Assembly: GCF_001436275.1 (NCBI RefSeq)
Contig: NZ_AZEH01000039.1
Span: forward strand, 673,336 to 737,335
Source of the DNA: Liquorilactobacillus oeni DSM 19972
GTDB taxonomy: Bacteria; Bacillota; Bacilli; Lactobacillales; Lactobacillaceae
DNA: 64,000 nt
Direction: 5' to 3'
Shown here: in pieces, positions 27,946 to 37,223 of the stretch
Position numbering within the stretch: the stretch's first letter is position 1
Layout: each line of letters begins with the position of its first letter
The notes under the pieces: model-generated
The model's database searches: none
Seen by the model: only the letters and a program-made list of their open reading frames with translations
What the model was told of the DNA's origin: nothing
Position numbers and translations under genes: made by a program

Positions 27946-28605
27946 TCACTTAATGGACCTGGGAGTAAAACCAGCTTCTATTTTATAGATAGGCTGTCCT
28001 TTTTTACTGAACTTTTCTTCATACTCAGTCATTACATTTTCTTTACCTAATTCAAGACTCTCATGCAGATCTAGATATACCTCTTTAAAAAACATTCCGA
28101 AATTATTCATACTTACCAATGAGTATTCAAAAAGCCCACGGTTATCTGTTTTAAATTCAATTATTCCTTCTGGCTTCATAACTTCTTTATATTGCTTTAA
28201 AAATGAACGATATGTTAAACGTCTTTTTCGCTGTCTTTTTTTAGGCCACGGATCAGAAAAGTTCAGGTAAATTCCAGAAACTTCAGCGGGTGCAAAGTAT
28301 TCGTTTAAACCGCTGCCGTTTGCGCGGATCAGCTGCAAATTTGGAAGCCTGAGTCCCAACTGCTTTTTTAATGCAATAGCTGTAATTGTAGTCTGTAACT
28401 CTATTCCAACAAAGTTTTTTTCAGGATGTTTTTGTGCCATTTCTATGATAAATCGTCCTTTTCCCATTCCAATCTCGATATATATTGGAGCTTTTTTTGA
28501 AAACCGAGTTTGCCATTTTGATTGGTACTCTTCAGGTTTAGTGACAATAAATTCAGAACTGGCTTTGATCAAAGGCTCGGCCCATGGCTTTTTTCGTAAA
28601 CGCAT
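27946..28605 (-). CDS. trmB: tRNA (guanine-N7-)-methyltransferase TrmB
   Basis: This enzyme methylates G46 in the variable loop of many tRNAs. The SAM motif [11 protein letters not shown] and the [16 protein letters not shown] catalytic segment are hallmark TrmB sequence. The 219-residue form starting MRLRKKPW at 28605 follows GGAGG. The gene stands alone, convergent with the YtzB-like gene. Confidence 0.97.
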   Translation of the reverse strand: MRLRKKPWAEPLIKASSEFIVTKPEEYQSKWQTRFSKKAPIYIEIGMGKGRFIIEMAQKHPEKNFVGIELQTTITAIALKKQLGLRLPNLQLIRANGSGLNEYFAPAEVSGIYLNFSDPWPKKRQRKRRLTYRSFLKQYKEVMKPEGIIEFKTDNRGLFEYSLVSMNNFGMFFKEVYLDLHESLELGKENVMTEYEEKFSKKGQPIYKIEAGFTPRSIK

Positions 28606-28685
28606 ATTTTCCTCCAAAATAATGTATAAATGTATATTAAAATTAATATCCGATAAGCTTCAACTGCCCTTTCGACAGAATGAAA

Positions 28686-28716
28686 GACGGGTGATTTTAA
28701 TCAAATCATCCGCCCT
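28686..28716 (-). terminator. Probable terminator after ytmP
   Basis: GGGCGGATGATTT can pair with AAAATCACCCGTC around a short loop; the T run is weak (TCTTTC), so termination strength is uncertain. Confidence 0.5.
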
Positions 28717-28820
28717 TTACTAATTTTAGATGCAAACAGTCTTTTTTAATAATCTATAATTGAAAAATAAAATCTCTTTTAATAGCACTAACCTTATAAT
28801 AGCATTTTTAACCCTACTCT

Positions 28821-29600
28821 TCATTTCATCATTTCAGCTAATTGTAATATGTCTTGGTTCATCTCAAAGAAATGACCACGCTGATGCTTATCCTTGATAG
28901 CTAATAGTAAATTAACCTTGCAATACCAATCAATCTTTCGTTGAAAATCAACCGTTATCTGAGCTCCATACTTTTCAGCTAACCACTCTTGCCATTCATT
29001 ACGTGGGACATATTGACACATTAACATACTTAAATCCAATGCTGAATCCGATAAAGCTGCAGATTCCCAATCAACTAAATAAAGTCGATTTGAATCAGAC
29101 AGCAACCAATTTTTATGATTCAAGTCACCATGGCACACTTCGCATTCATGATAATCAAACTTAGGCTGATGAGCCCGTAAATTACCAGCTACTTTATCAA
29201 GTAACGGATGCTGCCCCAGTTCAATACTGAGTTCACGAAAATAACTTTCTATTAACTCAGCAGGAAAAATGTACCTTCCCCCTACTTGCTGCAACATCTT
29301 ACTCAGAACCGTAGAATGATGAACACGAGCGAGTAGTTTTGCCACACGTGTTTGTTTCATTTCTTCTTTGGTTAAGCTTCTGCCGTTTAACCATTCCTGC
29401 GCTGTTAGTGTATCTCCCGTGGAAATATGTTTAGCCCACACTAGTCGCGGAGTAATCTCTTCTAAGGATAAAGCAGCTAAAAAAGGCGAAGTATTACGCT
29501 TGATAAAGAGTTTTTTTTGTTCTTTGACCCCCATGTATGCGGTTCCGGTGTTGCCACCAATCGGCCGGATCAGCCAACCATTATCTAATCTTAAATCCAT
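28821..29600 (-). CDS. ytmP: Phosphotransferase family protein YtmP
   Basis: A 259-residue protein of the aminoglycoside/choline kinase fold. The Brenner-type catalytic loop CHGDLNHKNWLL and the metal motif LVDWESA are intact, so it should be an active kinase. The small molecule phosphorylated is unknown. ATG at 29600 follows GGAGG by nine bases. It lies 65 bases downstream of ecsB and probably belongs to the ecsA-ecsB transcript. Confidence 0.88.
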   Translation of the reverse strand: MDLRLDNGWLIRPIGGNTGTAYMGVKEQKKLFIKRNTSPFLAALSLEEITPRLVWAKHISTGDTLTAQEWLNGRSLTKEEMKQTRVAKLLARVHHSTVLSKMLQQVGGRYIFPAELIESYFRELSIELGQHPLLDKVAGNLRAHQPKFDYHECEVCHGDLNHKNWLLSDSNRLYLVDWESAALSDSALDLSMLMCQYVPRNEWQEWLAEKYGAQITVDFQRKIDWYCKVNLLLAIKDKHQRGHFFEMNQDILQLAEMMK

Positions 29601-29664
29601 ATTGGCCAACCTCCTCTTTACGAAACCTATTCTCCATCCAGAATACAGAGTCGGTAATTAAGTG

Positions 29665-30879
29665 TCAAGTATTTTCTCTGAGCCGCTTGGTTAAATAATT
29701 TCCAGTAAATACAAACACTTCTAAGATAGAAAACGCCAGCAAAAGCAAATTACCCCAACCATTTTCCGTAGCATAAACCGCGCACAAATTAAAAATAACA
29801 CAATTCAAAAAAAGTAATTTACGCAATATTTTTCGAAAGGCAAATAATCGTTCCGCTTCCTCAATTGGGTAAAGATACATAAAAACATTACCTTCAAAAG
29901 CAAAGTAAAGCGGAATCATTTGAAAACCAATCAGGTACTGGAAAAGCAGAAGACAGGTAAAACTCAGCCAGTAATTTGGAATGAACAATAATATAAACGT
30001 TCCTAGAAAAGTTAATCTTAAATAGAGACTGCTGAAATCACTTTTTCTCAAAAAAGTCCGCCAATAGAGAAAATAAAAGGTGTTTCCTTGCTTAGGCTGT
30101 GGCAAAAACTTGTCAAAATATTTCAATCTTCGTACTTTGCCGCTTACTTGAGGAACGTCAGTAAACAAATTTATAAAACGGTACCAGCGCATCATTCTAT
30201 TTTTTTCTCGCTGAATCATTTTATTCCAACGAAACACATAGCGAACACTTCTTCGCTCTGAAACTATTTGAATAATCAAGAAAAATACTGCTGCTCCTAA
30301 CCCAAAATATACATTTGCATAAAGTGCAAGAAAGATTGCTAAAACAGGTCCTCCAACGCAATACCATATTTTAAAAAGCCAACTATCGAATTTAGGATAA
30401 TAAGCAGCCGCAACTTCAAGATCCACATTAGAATATTTCAAAAAAAGCTGCATGATGACTAAAGCTGTCACTTCGAGTCTATCCCAATGTAATCCACGCA
30501 ACAAAAGCGGAAAAAGCAAAAGCAATAAAAAAACCTGCAAAAATTCTGCAATAATAATTGAATGTGTTGCTCCTTTTTTCAGATATGTGGGCAGGTTATA
30601 CTCCTGCGGCAGTAAAAAGACCGTATCAGGTTCCTGCAGCAGCGAAGTTAACGAGCCAGCCTGCAAAAATAACATTAAAATGACTAATACAAGCGGTTTT
30701 TCCCACCATAATAATGTATGGGGCAATGTTCGTAAAAAATTTGAATAGGTCAAACCTGCCCCGCCGACGAAGAAAAGCAATGCAATTACAAAATGATCAT
30801 TTAAAACAAATTTAGAGTAATGTAAAAGCATTTTTTGATATCTTTTAAGTCTCATCTCCCATATCTTAATCATCTTCAT
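29665..30879 (-). CDS. ecsB: ABC transporter permease EcsB
   Basis: A 404-residue polytopic membrane protein with several hydrophobic segments, of the EcsB family. In Bacillus the Ecs transporter is needed for normal secretion, competence and regulated intramembrane proteolysis by RasP; its substrate may be peptides. The N-terminus MIKIWEMRLKRYQK resembles known EcsB. The start overlaps ecsA by 14 bases; ATG 30873 is an alternative. Confidence 0.9.
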   Translation of the reverse strand: MKMIKIWEMRLKRYQKMLLHYSKFVLNDHFVIALLFFVGGAGLTYSNFLRTLPHTLLWWEKPLVLVILMLFLQAGSLTSLLQEPDTVFLLPQEYNLPTYLKKGATHSIIIAEFLQVFLLLLLFPLLLRGLHWDRLEVTALVIMQLFLKYSNVDLEVAAAYYPKFDSWLFKIWYCVGGPVLAIFLALYANVYFGLGAAVFFLIIQIVSERRSVRYVFRWNKMIQREKNRMMRWYRFINLFTDVPQVSGKVRRLKYFDKFLPQPKQGNTFYFLYWRTFLRKSDFSSLYLRLTFLGTFILLFIPNYWLSFTCLLLFQYLIGFQMIPLYFAFEGNVFMYLYPIEEAERLFAFRKILRKLLFLNCVIFNLCAVYATENGWGNLLLLAFSILEVFVFTGNYLTKRLRENT

Positions 30880-31606
30880 TCACATCCTGAGTCATTCCAA
30901 GATAAAGGTCAGTCAAGGAAGCATCAAAATCGCCATAAAGATTACGCAAATGCTCAAGATCTCCTTGTGCACGCACTTTCCCTTGGTGTAAAAGAACAAA
31001 ATAATCGCAATATTCTTGTGCAGTCGCTAAAACATGAGTTGACATTAAAATCGCAGCTCCTCGTTTTTTTTCTGCCGCAATTAGATCCAGAAGATCTTTT
31101 GTAGCCAAAGGATCTAGCCCCAAGAAAGGCTCATCAACTACATATAAATCAGCTTCAGTAATAAACGCACAAACGATCATAACTTTTTGTCTCATTCCTT
31201 TAGAAAACTTCGCTGGAAACCAATTAAGTTTGTTATCTAGCCGAAAGGTTTTTAACAAATTTTGGGCTCTTTGCCATGCTTGGGAATAGTCAAGCCCATA
31301 GGCCATAATCGTTAAATCAAGATGCTCTTTAAGAGTTAGTTCTTGATATAAAACAGGCATTTCAGGAATATAAGCAATCTTGCTTTTGTAACTTTGCGGA
31401 TCATCCTGTAATGTAATTCCATTAATTGTAATCTTACCCTTCTGAGGAACTAATAGCCCTATTACATGATTTATTGTAGTAGACTTTCCAGCACCATTAA
31501 GTCCGATTAAGCCAACAAGTTGGCCTCTTTCTACTTTAAAGGAAACATCTTTAAGCACTGGAATTCGGGAATATCCGCCAGTTAATTTATTAATTTTCAA
31601 CGTCAT
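30866..31606 (-). CDS. ecsA: ABC transporter ATP-binding protein EcsA
   Basis: A 246-residue ABC ATPase: Walker A GLNGAGKST at 35-43, signature FSKGMRQK, Walker B DLYVVDEPFLGLD and the H-loop STHV are complete. It powers EcsB. The gene is divergent from hit, the same ecsAB/hit arrangement as in Bacillus subtilis, near prsA and yhaM. AGGAAC precedes the ATG. Confidence 0.95.
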   Translation of the reverse strand: MTLKINKLTGGYSRIPVLKDVSFKVERGQLVGLIGLNGAGKSTTINHVIGLLVPQKGKITINGITLQDDPQSYKSKIAYIPEMPVLYQELTLKEHLDLTIMAYGLDYSQAWQRAQNLLKTFRLDNKLNWFPAKFSKGMRQKVMIVCAFITEADLYVVDEPFLGLDPLATKDLLDLIAAEKKRGAAILMSTHVLATAQEYCDYFVLLHQGKVRAQGDLEHLRNLYGDFDASLTDLYLGMTQDVNEDD

Positions 31607-31740
31607 TTTATTATGTTCCTTTCAATCAAATTATAAGAATTATAACATAGGTTCCACTTAAGGCTTCATTTTAAAGCTATACCGTCAAAGCGGGAATAGT
31701 GTATACTTTAAGTTAAATAGTTCAGGAAGAAGGTCGTATT

Positions 31741-32169
31741 ATGAGTGATTGTATTTTTTGTAAAATAATTAATGGTGAGCTGCCAAGTACAACAGTCTAT
31801 GAAGATAATGAGGTCAAGGCATTCCTAGATATCTCACAAGGAACTCCTGGACATACTCTTGTCGTGCCTAAAAAACATGTCGCCGACATTTTTGAATACG
31901 ATGCACAATTTGCAGCAGCTGTTTTTTCTCGTATTCCTAAAATTGCACGTGCAATAAAAAAAAGCGACCCAGCGATCAAGGGAATGAACATTGTCAACAA
32001 TAACGGGGCAATCGCCTACCAATCAGTCTTCCATTCCCATATCCATATTGTTCCGCGCTACACCACAAATGATGACTTCAAAATGATTTTTAAAGATAAT
32101 TCAGCAAATTATACCCCAGACGATCTGCAAGAAATTGCGACACGCATAAAGAACAGTATGGAGGAATAA
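31741..32169 (+). CDS. hit: HIT family protein
   Basis: A 142-residue histidine-triad nucleotide-binding protein with HSHIHIVPR (His98, His100, His102) as the catalytic triad, and Cys4/Cys7 of the zinc site in CIFC. Such proteins hydrolyse adenosine phosphoramidates or AMP-lysine. It is divergently transcribed from ecsA and followed after 3 bases by the yhaH-like gene. Confidence 0.95.
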   Translation: MSDCIFCKIINGELPSTTVYEDNEVKAFLDISQGTPGHTLVVPKKHVADIFEYDAQFAAAVFSRIPKIARAIKKSDPAIKGMNIVNNNGAIAYQSVFHSHIHIVPRYTTNDDFKMIFKDNSANYTPDDLQEIATRIKNSMEE

Positions 32170-32172
32170 AAA

Positions 32173-32475
32173 ATGAGTTCAAAAACTGCAGTAATCTCAT
32201 TGGTATTAGTTGGGGGTTCATGTACACTTGCCTATCTTTACGTGATGCGGGGAAAAAAATCAAGTCAAAAAAAAGAGCAGGAAATTATAAAATCTCTTAA
32301 AAATGTCAAAAATTCTTACCAAGAGGTTATAAAAAATATCGGTAAACTCCAGAACCAGGCACCTTTCATAGAAAAAACAGCAACTGAGATGCAGACCAAA
32401 CTGGAAGAATTCAAATTTTTAATTCAACCGCATCTTGACAACTTGACTGCTAAGACACGCAAATTTGAAAATTAG
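32173..32475 (+). CDS. YtxH/YhaH-like small membrane protein
   Basis: A 100-residue protein with one N-terminal membrane helix (about 5-24), a basic stop-transfer KSSQKKEQE and a long amphipathic, coiled-coil-prone helix. It starts immediately after hit with GGAGG inside the hit stop region. In Bacillus, YhaH occupies the same slot between hit and prsA. Function is unknown. No enzymatic motif is present. Confidence 0.8.
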   Translation: MSSKTAVISLVLVGGSCTLAYLYVMRGKKSSQKKEQEIIKSLKNVKNSYQEVIKNIGKLQNQAPFIEKTATEMQTKLEEFKFLIQPHLDNLTAKTRKFEN

Positions 32476-32637
32476 TTTAGTACAACTAAACATTACGAAG
32501 AAAAGAAGTACTAAAAGTGAAATTTTTGTAAACTTTACTTTTTAGGCAAATCTTGTACTTTGTTTGTGTTATAGTTATTAACGTTGATTTGTATGAGCCT
32601 TTGCAATCAAAAATAATGAATGGATGTGTTTTTTATA

Positions 32638-33519
32638 ATGAAAAAATGGCTACTTGCATTTACAGCACTTTTACTCACAGTTGGTTTAGCCGCTTGTTCA
32701 AAAACCGTGGCTACTACATCTGGGGGTAAAGTAACTGAAAGTGATTACTATGATAGTATGAAAAAGACTTCATCTGGCAAACAGATTTTACAGCAGATGA
32801 TTCTTGAAAAAGTACTTGAAAAGCAATATGGTAATAAAGTTTCTGATAAGAAAGTTAACGCACAGTATAAAACTTATGCAAAGCAATATGGTTCATCTTT
32901 TGCTTCAATTCTTTCACAAAACTCAATGACAAAATCGAGCTTTAAAAAGCAGATTCGTTCAACTCTTCTTCTTCGCGAAGCTGTTAAAGACAACACTAAA
33001 ATTTCTGAAAGTCAACTGAAAAAGCAATGGAAGTCATACGAACCTAAAACAACGGTTGCTCATATCTTAGTTGCTAAAGAAAATACTGCAAAAGATATTA
33101 TTAAAAGACTGCAAAAGGGTGAAAGTTTCAGTAGCCTTGCTAAAAAGTATTCAACTGATACTGCTACTAAAAATAATGGCGGTAAACTTTCAGCTTTTGA
33201 TAACACCGATACTTCTTTAGATTCTACCTTTAAGAAGGCTGCCTTTGCTTTAAAACAAGGTGAATATACTACTACACCAGTTAAAACAAGTTATGGCTAT
33301 CATGTTATTAAAGTATTGAAGAAACCGGCAAAGGGTACTATGAATGAACATAAAAACGAACTTAAGAATCAGATTATTGATGATAAGATGAATAACGACT
33401 CATCTGCATTGCAGGCTGTAATCTCAAAGGTACTTAAAAAGGGAAATGTCAGCATCAAAGATAGTGATTTGAAGGACGTATTATCAAGTTATCTTTCTTC
33501 AAGTTCCAGTTCTAACTAA
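32638..33519 (+). CDS. prsA: Foldase lipoprotein PrsA
   Basis: A 293-residue lipoprotein that folds exported proteins outside the membrane. The signal peptide ends in the lipobox LAAC with Cys20 as the lipidated residue. A parvulin-type peptidyl-prolyl isomerase domain lies about residues 132-225 ([13 protein letters not shown] ... [11 protein letters not shown]), flanked by SurA-like N- and C-terminal helices; the end is Ser-rich. Possible promoter TTGTAC, 17 bases, TATTAA lies near 32554-32582. Context with ecsAB and hit suits export quality control. Confidence 0.95.
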   Translation: MKKWLLAFTALLLTVGLAACSKTVATTSGGKVTESDYYDSMKKTSSGKQILQQMILEKVLEKQYGNKVSDKKVNAQYKTYAKQYGSSFASILSQNSMTKSSFKKQIRSTLLLREAVKDNTKISESQLKKQWKSYEPKTTVAHILVAKENTAKDIIKRLQKGESFSSLAKKYSTDTATKNNGGKLSAFDNTDTSLDSTFKKAAFALKQGEYTTTPVKTSYGYHVIKVLKKPAKGTMNEHKNELKNQIIDDKMNNDSSALQAVISKVLKKGNVSIKDSDLKDVLSSYLSSSSSSN

Positions 33520-33531
33520 TAACTTTGATTA

Positions 33532-33574
33532 GGGTACAAAAAAAGAGCAGTAAAACTGCTCTTTTTTTGTACCC
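33532..33574 (+). terminator. Strong bidirectional terminator after prsA
   Basis: A 19-pair stem beginning GGGTACAAAAAAAGAGCAG pairs with CTGCTCTTTTTTTGTACCC around a five-base loop. A and T tracts in the arms provide T runs on both strands. Confidence 0.85.
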
Positions 33575-33715
33575 TAAAGTCTAAATGTAGAAAAAGCCGA
33601 GAACCCTTAAATACTACCTGCAAATTACGAGCATAGTTTAATCAGTTACACTTCATGAGTAGTCAAAAAGAGATGTCTACTGAAAGTTAATACCAATATT
33701 ACAAGGTAGTACAAA

Positions 33716-33750
33716 GGAACTGATCAAAAATCATATTTTGATTCAGCCCC
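33716..33750 (-). terminator. Terminator-like hairpin after yhaM
   Basis: CTGAATCAAAA pairs with TTTTTGATCAG around a five-base loop, the recurrent hairpin of this window. It has no strong T run. The rest of the 33575-33799 gap shows no gene. Confidence 0.5.
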
Positions 33751-33799
33751 CTTAGCCAGTCACATTATTAATCGTAAGCAAACAAATATATTTAATAAC

Positions 33800-34774
33800 T
33801 TATTCAGTCTCCTCTGAATTCTCCTCGGCTTCAAGTGGCTTATAAAAATTACGTCCATCCATTCCAAAAATTCTTTCAGAAAAGGTACCTGGTTTAGTAT
33901 GGCTTAGAGTGCCCTTCAGCATTTGAATAGATGCATCAAGCTGATCAATTTGGTGTAGCACCTCAGCTTCAAGTAGATGAGGTCTTACTGGAGAACCATA
34001 CTCTAACAAGCCATGATGCGCTAATAGTACATGCCGAAGTAAAAGCATGTCTTCACTATTTAAATCAAGTTTTAATTGACCTGCAGCTTTAACAACTTCT
34101 TCATCAATCAAAACAATATGTCCTACCAAATTACCCGCAAGGGTGTACTGGGTTGCTATCGGCCCAGAAAGCTCGATAGTCTTTCCTAAATCGTGCAGAA
34201 TCACCCCTGCATACAATAAAGCAGCATTAATCTGCGGATATTCCTTTGCAATAGAATGAGCAAGTCTCAGCATAGAAAGAGTGTGAAATGCTAATCCACC
34301 CGTAAACGCGTGATGATTTTTTTTAGCTGCCGGATAATTTAAAAACGCCTCCTTATGTTTCTTTAGCAGATAACGTACTATTCTATTCCAGCTAGGGTTA
34401 GTAATCTCAAAAATTGCTTGATTAAACTCTTCTTCCATATCGCTTTTAGAAACCGGTGCTTTTTGAATAAACAAGGAAACATCGCTTGGCTCAGTATCCT
34501 TAGCAAGCCGCATATGATAGATTTTGATTTGCGGATTGCCCTGATATACCTCTCTTTTACCCTTAAGCAAAACAATCTTTCCGGGTTTATATGCAGTAGT
34601 ATCTGCATCAGAGGCATCCCAAAACTTTGCGCTGATTTCACCGGAGTTATCTGAAAAAGTAAACGCGATAAAACGATTGCCGTTTTTAGCAATCCTTATA
34701 TCTGCAGCTTTGATCAATGCAAACAACTCCATGTTCTCATCAACTGCATATTCGTAAATCTTTTTATGACTCAC
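33800..34774 (-). CDS. yhaM: 3'-5' exoribonuclease YhaM
   Basis: A 324-residue exoribonuclease with an N-terminal OB-fold nucleic-acid domain (about 1-100) and a C-terminal HD domain; the metal site includes HDLGKTIEL and HHAFTGGLAFHT. It trims RNA 3' ends in Gram-positive bacteria. The start lies 20 bases downstream of the yhaN stop, so it is the last gene of yhaO-yhaN-yhaM. Confidence 0.95.
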   Translation of the reverse strand: MSHKKIYEYAVDENMELFALIKAADIRIAKNGNRFIAFTFSDNSGEISAKFWDASDADTTAYKPGKIVLLKGKREVYQGNPQIKIYHMRLAKDTEPSDVSLFIQKAPVSKSDMEEEFNQAIFEITNPSWNRIVRYLLKKHKEAFLNYPAAKKNHHAFTGGLAFHTLSMLRLAHSIAKEYPQINAALLYAGVILHDLGKTIELSGPIATQYTLAGNLVGHIVLIDEEVVKAAGQLKLDLNSEDMLLLRHVLLAHHGLLEYGSPVRPHLLEAEVLHQIDQLDASIQMLKGTLSHTKPGTFSERIFGMDGRNFYKPLEAEENSEETE

Positions 34775-34793
34775 TTTGAATCCTCCCTTTAGT

Positions 34794-37223
34794 TCAGTTA
34801 ATCCTTAAAATACTTTCTTTATCTACCTTATCACACAAAAAAGAAATATCGACTGAAAAACAAATAATTTGTGTTTCTTTACTAATCTTTTGCAGTAATG
34901 TAATCATTTCTTTCTTGCGCAATTTATCAAAATTAACAAAACCATCATCAATCAAAATTGGTAACTTAATAGTACGGCTCGTAAGTACAATGAATGCAAG
35001 GCGCAGGGATAGATAAAGCTGCTCTGCTGTAGCTCTTGATAACTCCCTTACATCGTATATAATTTTTTTGTCGTCCAAAAGGTGCAAGCGATTGCCTTCA
35101 ACTAAAATTTTTTTATACCGCCTATGTGTTAAACAACTAAAATACTGCTGTGCTAATTTTAAAACACGTGGAAGCGTACTTTGCGACATTAATTCCAGTA
35201 CCTTTTCCAAACAACTGTCAGCGGTTTTTAAAGCAAGCCACTTGTCGGTTTCTTCAATTATTAATGCTTGCTGATTAGCTAATTCCTGCTCTAACTCCAA
35301 TACTGCAGAAGATTCCCCGAATTGCTCTAATCGAACCGACTTTTCCGTTATCTTTTCCGTTAAAGTTGCAATTACAGCTTTTTTTTGCTGTATTTCAACT
35401 TCTTTTTCTTGGAGTTTTCGTGTGATTTCACCTCTACTTTTATATTTACGCAACTCATGCATCAATACAGGTGATATTTGTGTCTGTAAACTTTTTAGCT
35501 TAGTTCTTTGCTCTGTATTTTGCTGTTGTCTCATGTATCTTTCGCGCAACTGTGAAAAAGAAGAAACTCCAAAATGTTTGAAATATGCAGTCAATTCAGT
35601 ATATACAACTGTAATTTCTTCTTCTAATTTTTTCTTTTCTTCTTGATAGTAGTCAAGCAACCGGTTACGATTATTGCGCTCACGTAAACTATCAGTAATC
35701 TTCGTTTTAAACTGGAGAAGTTTCTCCAAACTATCGAGTAAATCTGGTGGCAAGTCCAACCTCTCTCTGCAAAAAGCAGCACTTTTTTTGAAAAAAGAAA
35801 GTTCCACGAGCAGCTGATTCAATCGCAGCTTCACTGTATTTGTGTGTTCAAGTTCCTTCCCTATATTAAAGGACTTTGATGAAGTTTCTTCTTTAGACAG
35901 TTCTTCCTTCTCCTGTCGCAGATCCTTGACTCCAGTAAAAGTTCGCCAAACATTGTATCCAGCAAATAATACACCGCCAAACGCTGGAAACTTAAGAAGA
36001 TTTTGCGGTGCGAACAAAACTATTATTAAACAGATTCCGACTAATAAACCCCAAACGGCCAACATTTTCCTTTTATCTTCGAATTTTTGCGCCACTTTTT
36101 CTCTTGAATGCGGCTTGCTTCTCGTTTTGCTTCCATTTAATTGAGTTATGCGGCTATTTATATCCTGTTCATTCTTTCCTTCTGCATTTTTTTTACGCAA
36201 CGCTAAAGCAAGGTATATTTCATCCAAATAGTTATTAAGTTGTTTAAAAAGATTGGCAAACTGTTCTTGAAACTCATCATAAAGCTGTAGCTCCGCAAAA
36301 TTAACAACTTTATCAGTTTCTTTAGTAGTTTTACTAATTTTTTCACTGAGATTTTGCAGAGCACTTTTCTTCGCTGCTACTTTAAGATGTTCTTCTTGCA
36401 AATAAGCGTAACGTTCCGGTTCAATTGGTGTAGTTAGTACTTCTTTAACACTAACACTGTTTAAAGTTTCAAATTCACTGAAAGTAGTCCATAAGTTTTG
36501 CAATTGCTGTAATTTTAAAAGCTCACTTTCACAAACTTGTACTTGTTTGCCAAGTTCACTTCTTTGCCAGGTTTCTTGTTTAATGAGCTTTTCCCATTCA
36601 ACAAAAAGATGTGAATTGCTACTCATATCTTGAAGCTCTTTTTCTTTTTTTTGATAGTTTTGTAAGAGCTTATTCAATTGCGGAATACGACCATTAGGTT
36701 TATATATCGCTTCAGCTTTTTTTTGCAGCTTATTTTGTAGTTCAATAATTTGCTGGCTGCCGCTTGCAGCAATAGTCAAAAAATTTTTTTCTAATTCTTC
36801 TGGCGCCAAGCTACGAATTTTTTCAAGATTAGACTGATCGACTGCATAAACTGTTTCAAAAAGACTGCTAGTCATTGCGTTTAGCCAATTGCTCAATAAT
36901 CCAGCCGGCATCTTTTGCCCGCTGCTTGAATCTGTAATCGTTAGATAACCGCCCTTGTCACCTTCTAAACGTTCTAGAATATAAAGGCCGCCATCTTGTT
37001 CTACCAATAACCGACCGCCATATCTGGCTCCTTCTTTTGGCTGATACCTTTTAAAACGTTGTCTGCCATCGGCAAAGCCAAATAAAATGGCCACAATAAA
37101 TGCCTTTAACGTAGTTTTACCAGCTTCATTTACTCCAGTAATGAATTGCAAGCCATTGTTAAATTTGAATTTTGCATCCGTAAATTTTCCAAAACCATAA
37201 ATTTCAGCCTGTAATATTTTCAT
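34794..37223 (-). CDS. yhaN: YhaN-like SMC/Rad50-type ATPase with membrane segments
   Basis: An 809-residue coiled-coil ATPase. Walker A GVNEAGKTT near residues 34-42 and the C-terminal signature LSRATAEQL with Walker B ILIDDGFVNFD form a split ABC head. Long coiled coils separate them, and two hydrophobic segments (around 390-430) interrupt the coils, as in Bacillus YhaN, suggesting a membrane-anchored relative of SbcC. It is shorter than Bacillus YhaN by memory (about 960). It overlaps yhaO by 20 bases. Confidence 0.88.
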   Translation of the reverse strand: MKILQAEIYGFGKFTDAKFKFNNGLQFITGVNEAGKTTLKAFIVAILFGFADGRQRFKRYQPKEGARYGGRLLVEQDGGLYILERLEGDKGGYLTITDSSSGQKMPAGLLSNWLNAMTSSLFETVYAVDQSNLEKIRSLAPEELEKNFLTIAASGSQQIIELQNKLQKKAEAIYKPNGRIPQLNKLLQNYQKKEKELQDMSSNSHLFVEWEKLIKQETWQRSELGKQVQVCESELLKLQQLQNLWTTFSEFETLNSVSVKEVLTTPIEPERYAYLQEEHLKVAAKKSALQNLSEKISKTTKETDKVVNFAELQLYDEFQEQFANLFKQLNNYLDEIYLALALRKKNAEGKNEQDINSRITQLNGSKTRSKPHSREKVAQKFEDKRKMLAVWGLLVGICLIIVLFAPQNLLKFPAFGGVLFAGYNVWRTFTGVKDLRQEKEELSKEETSSKSFNIGKELEHTNTVKLRLNQLLVELSFFKKSAAFCRERLDLPPDLLDSLEKLLQFKTKITDSLRERNNRNRLLDYYQEEKKKLEEEITVVYTELTAYFKHFGVSSFSQLRERYMRQQQNTEQRTKLKSLQTQISPVLMHELRKYKSRGEITRKLQEKEVEIQQKKAVIATLTEKITEKSVRLEQFGESSAVLELEQELANQQALIIEETDKWLALKTADSCLEKVLELMSQSTLPRVLKLAQQYFSCLTHRRYKKILVEGNRLHLLDDKKIIYDVRELSRATAEQLYLSLRLAFIVLTSRTIKLPILIDDGFVNFDKLRKKEMITLLQKISKETQIICFSVDISFLCDKVDKESILRIN

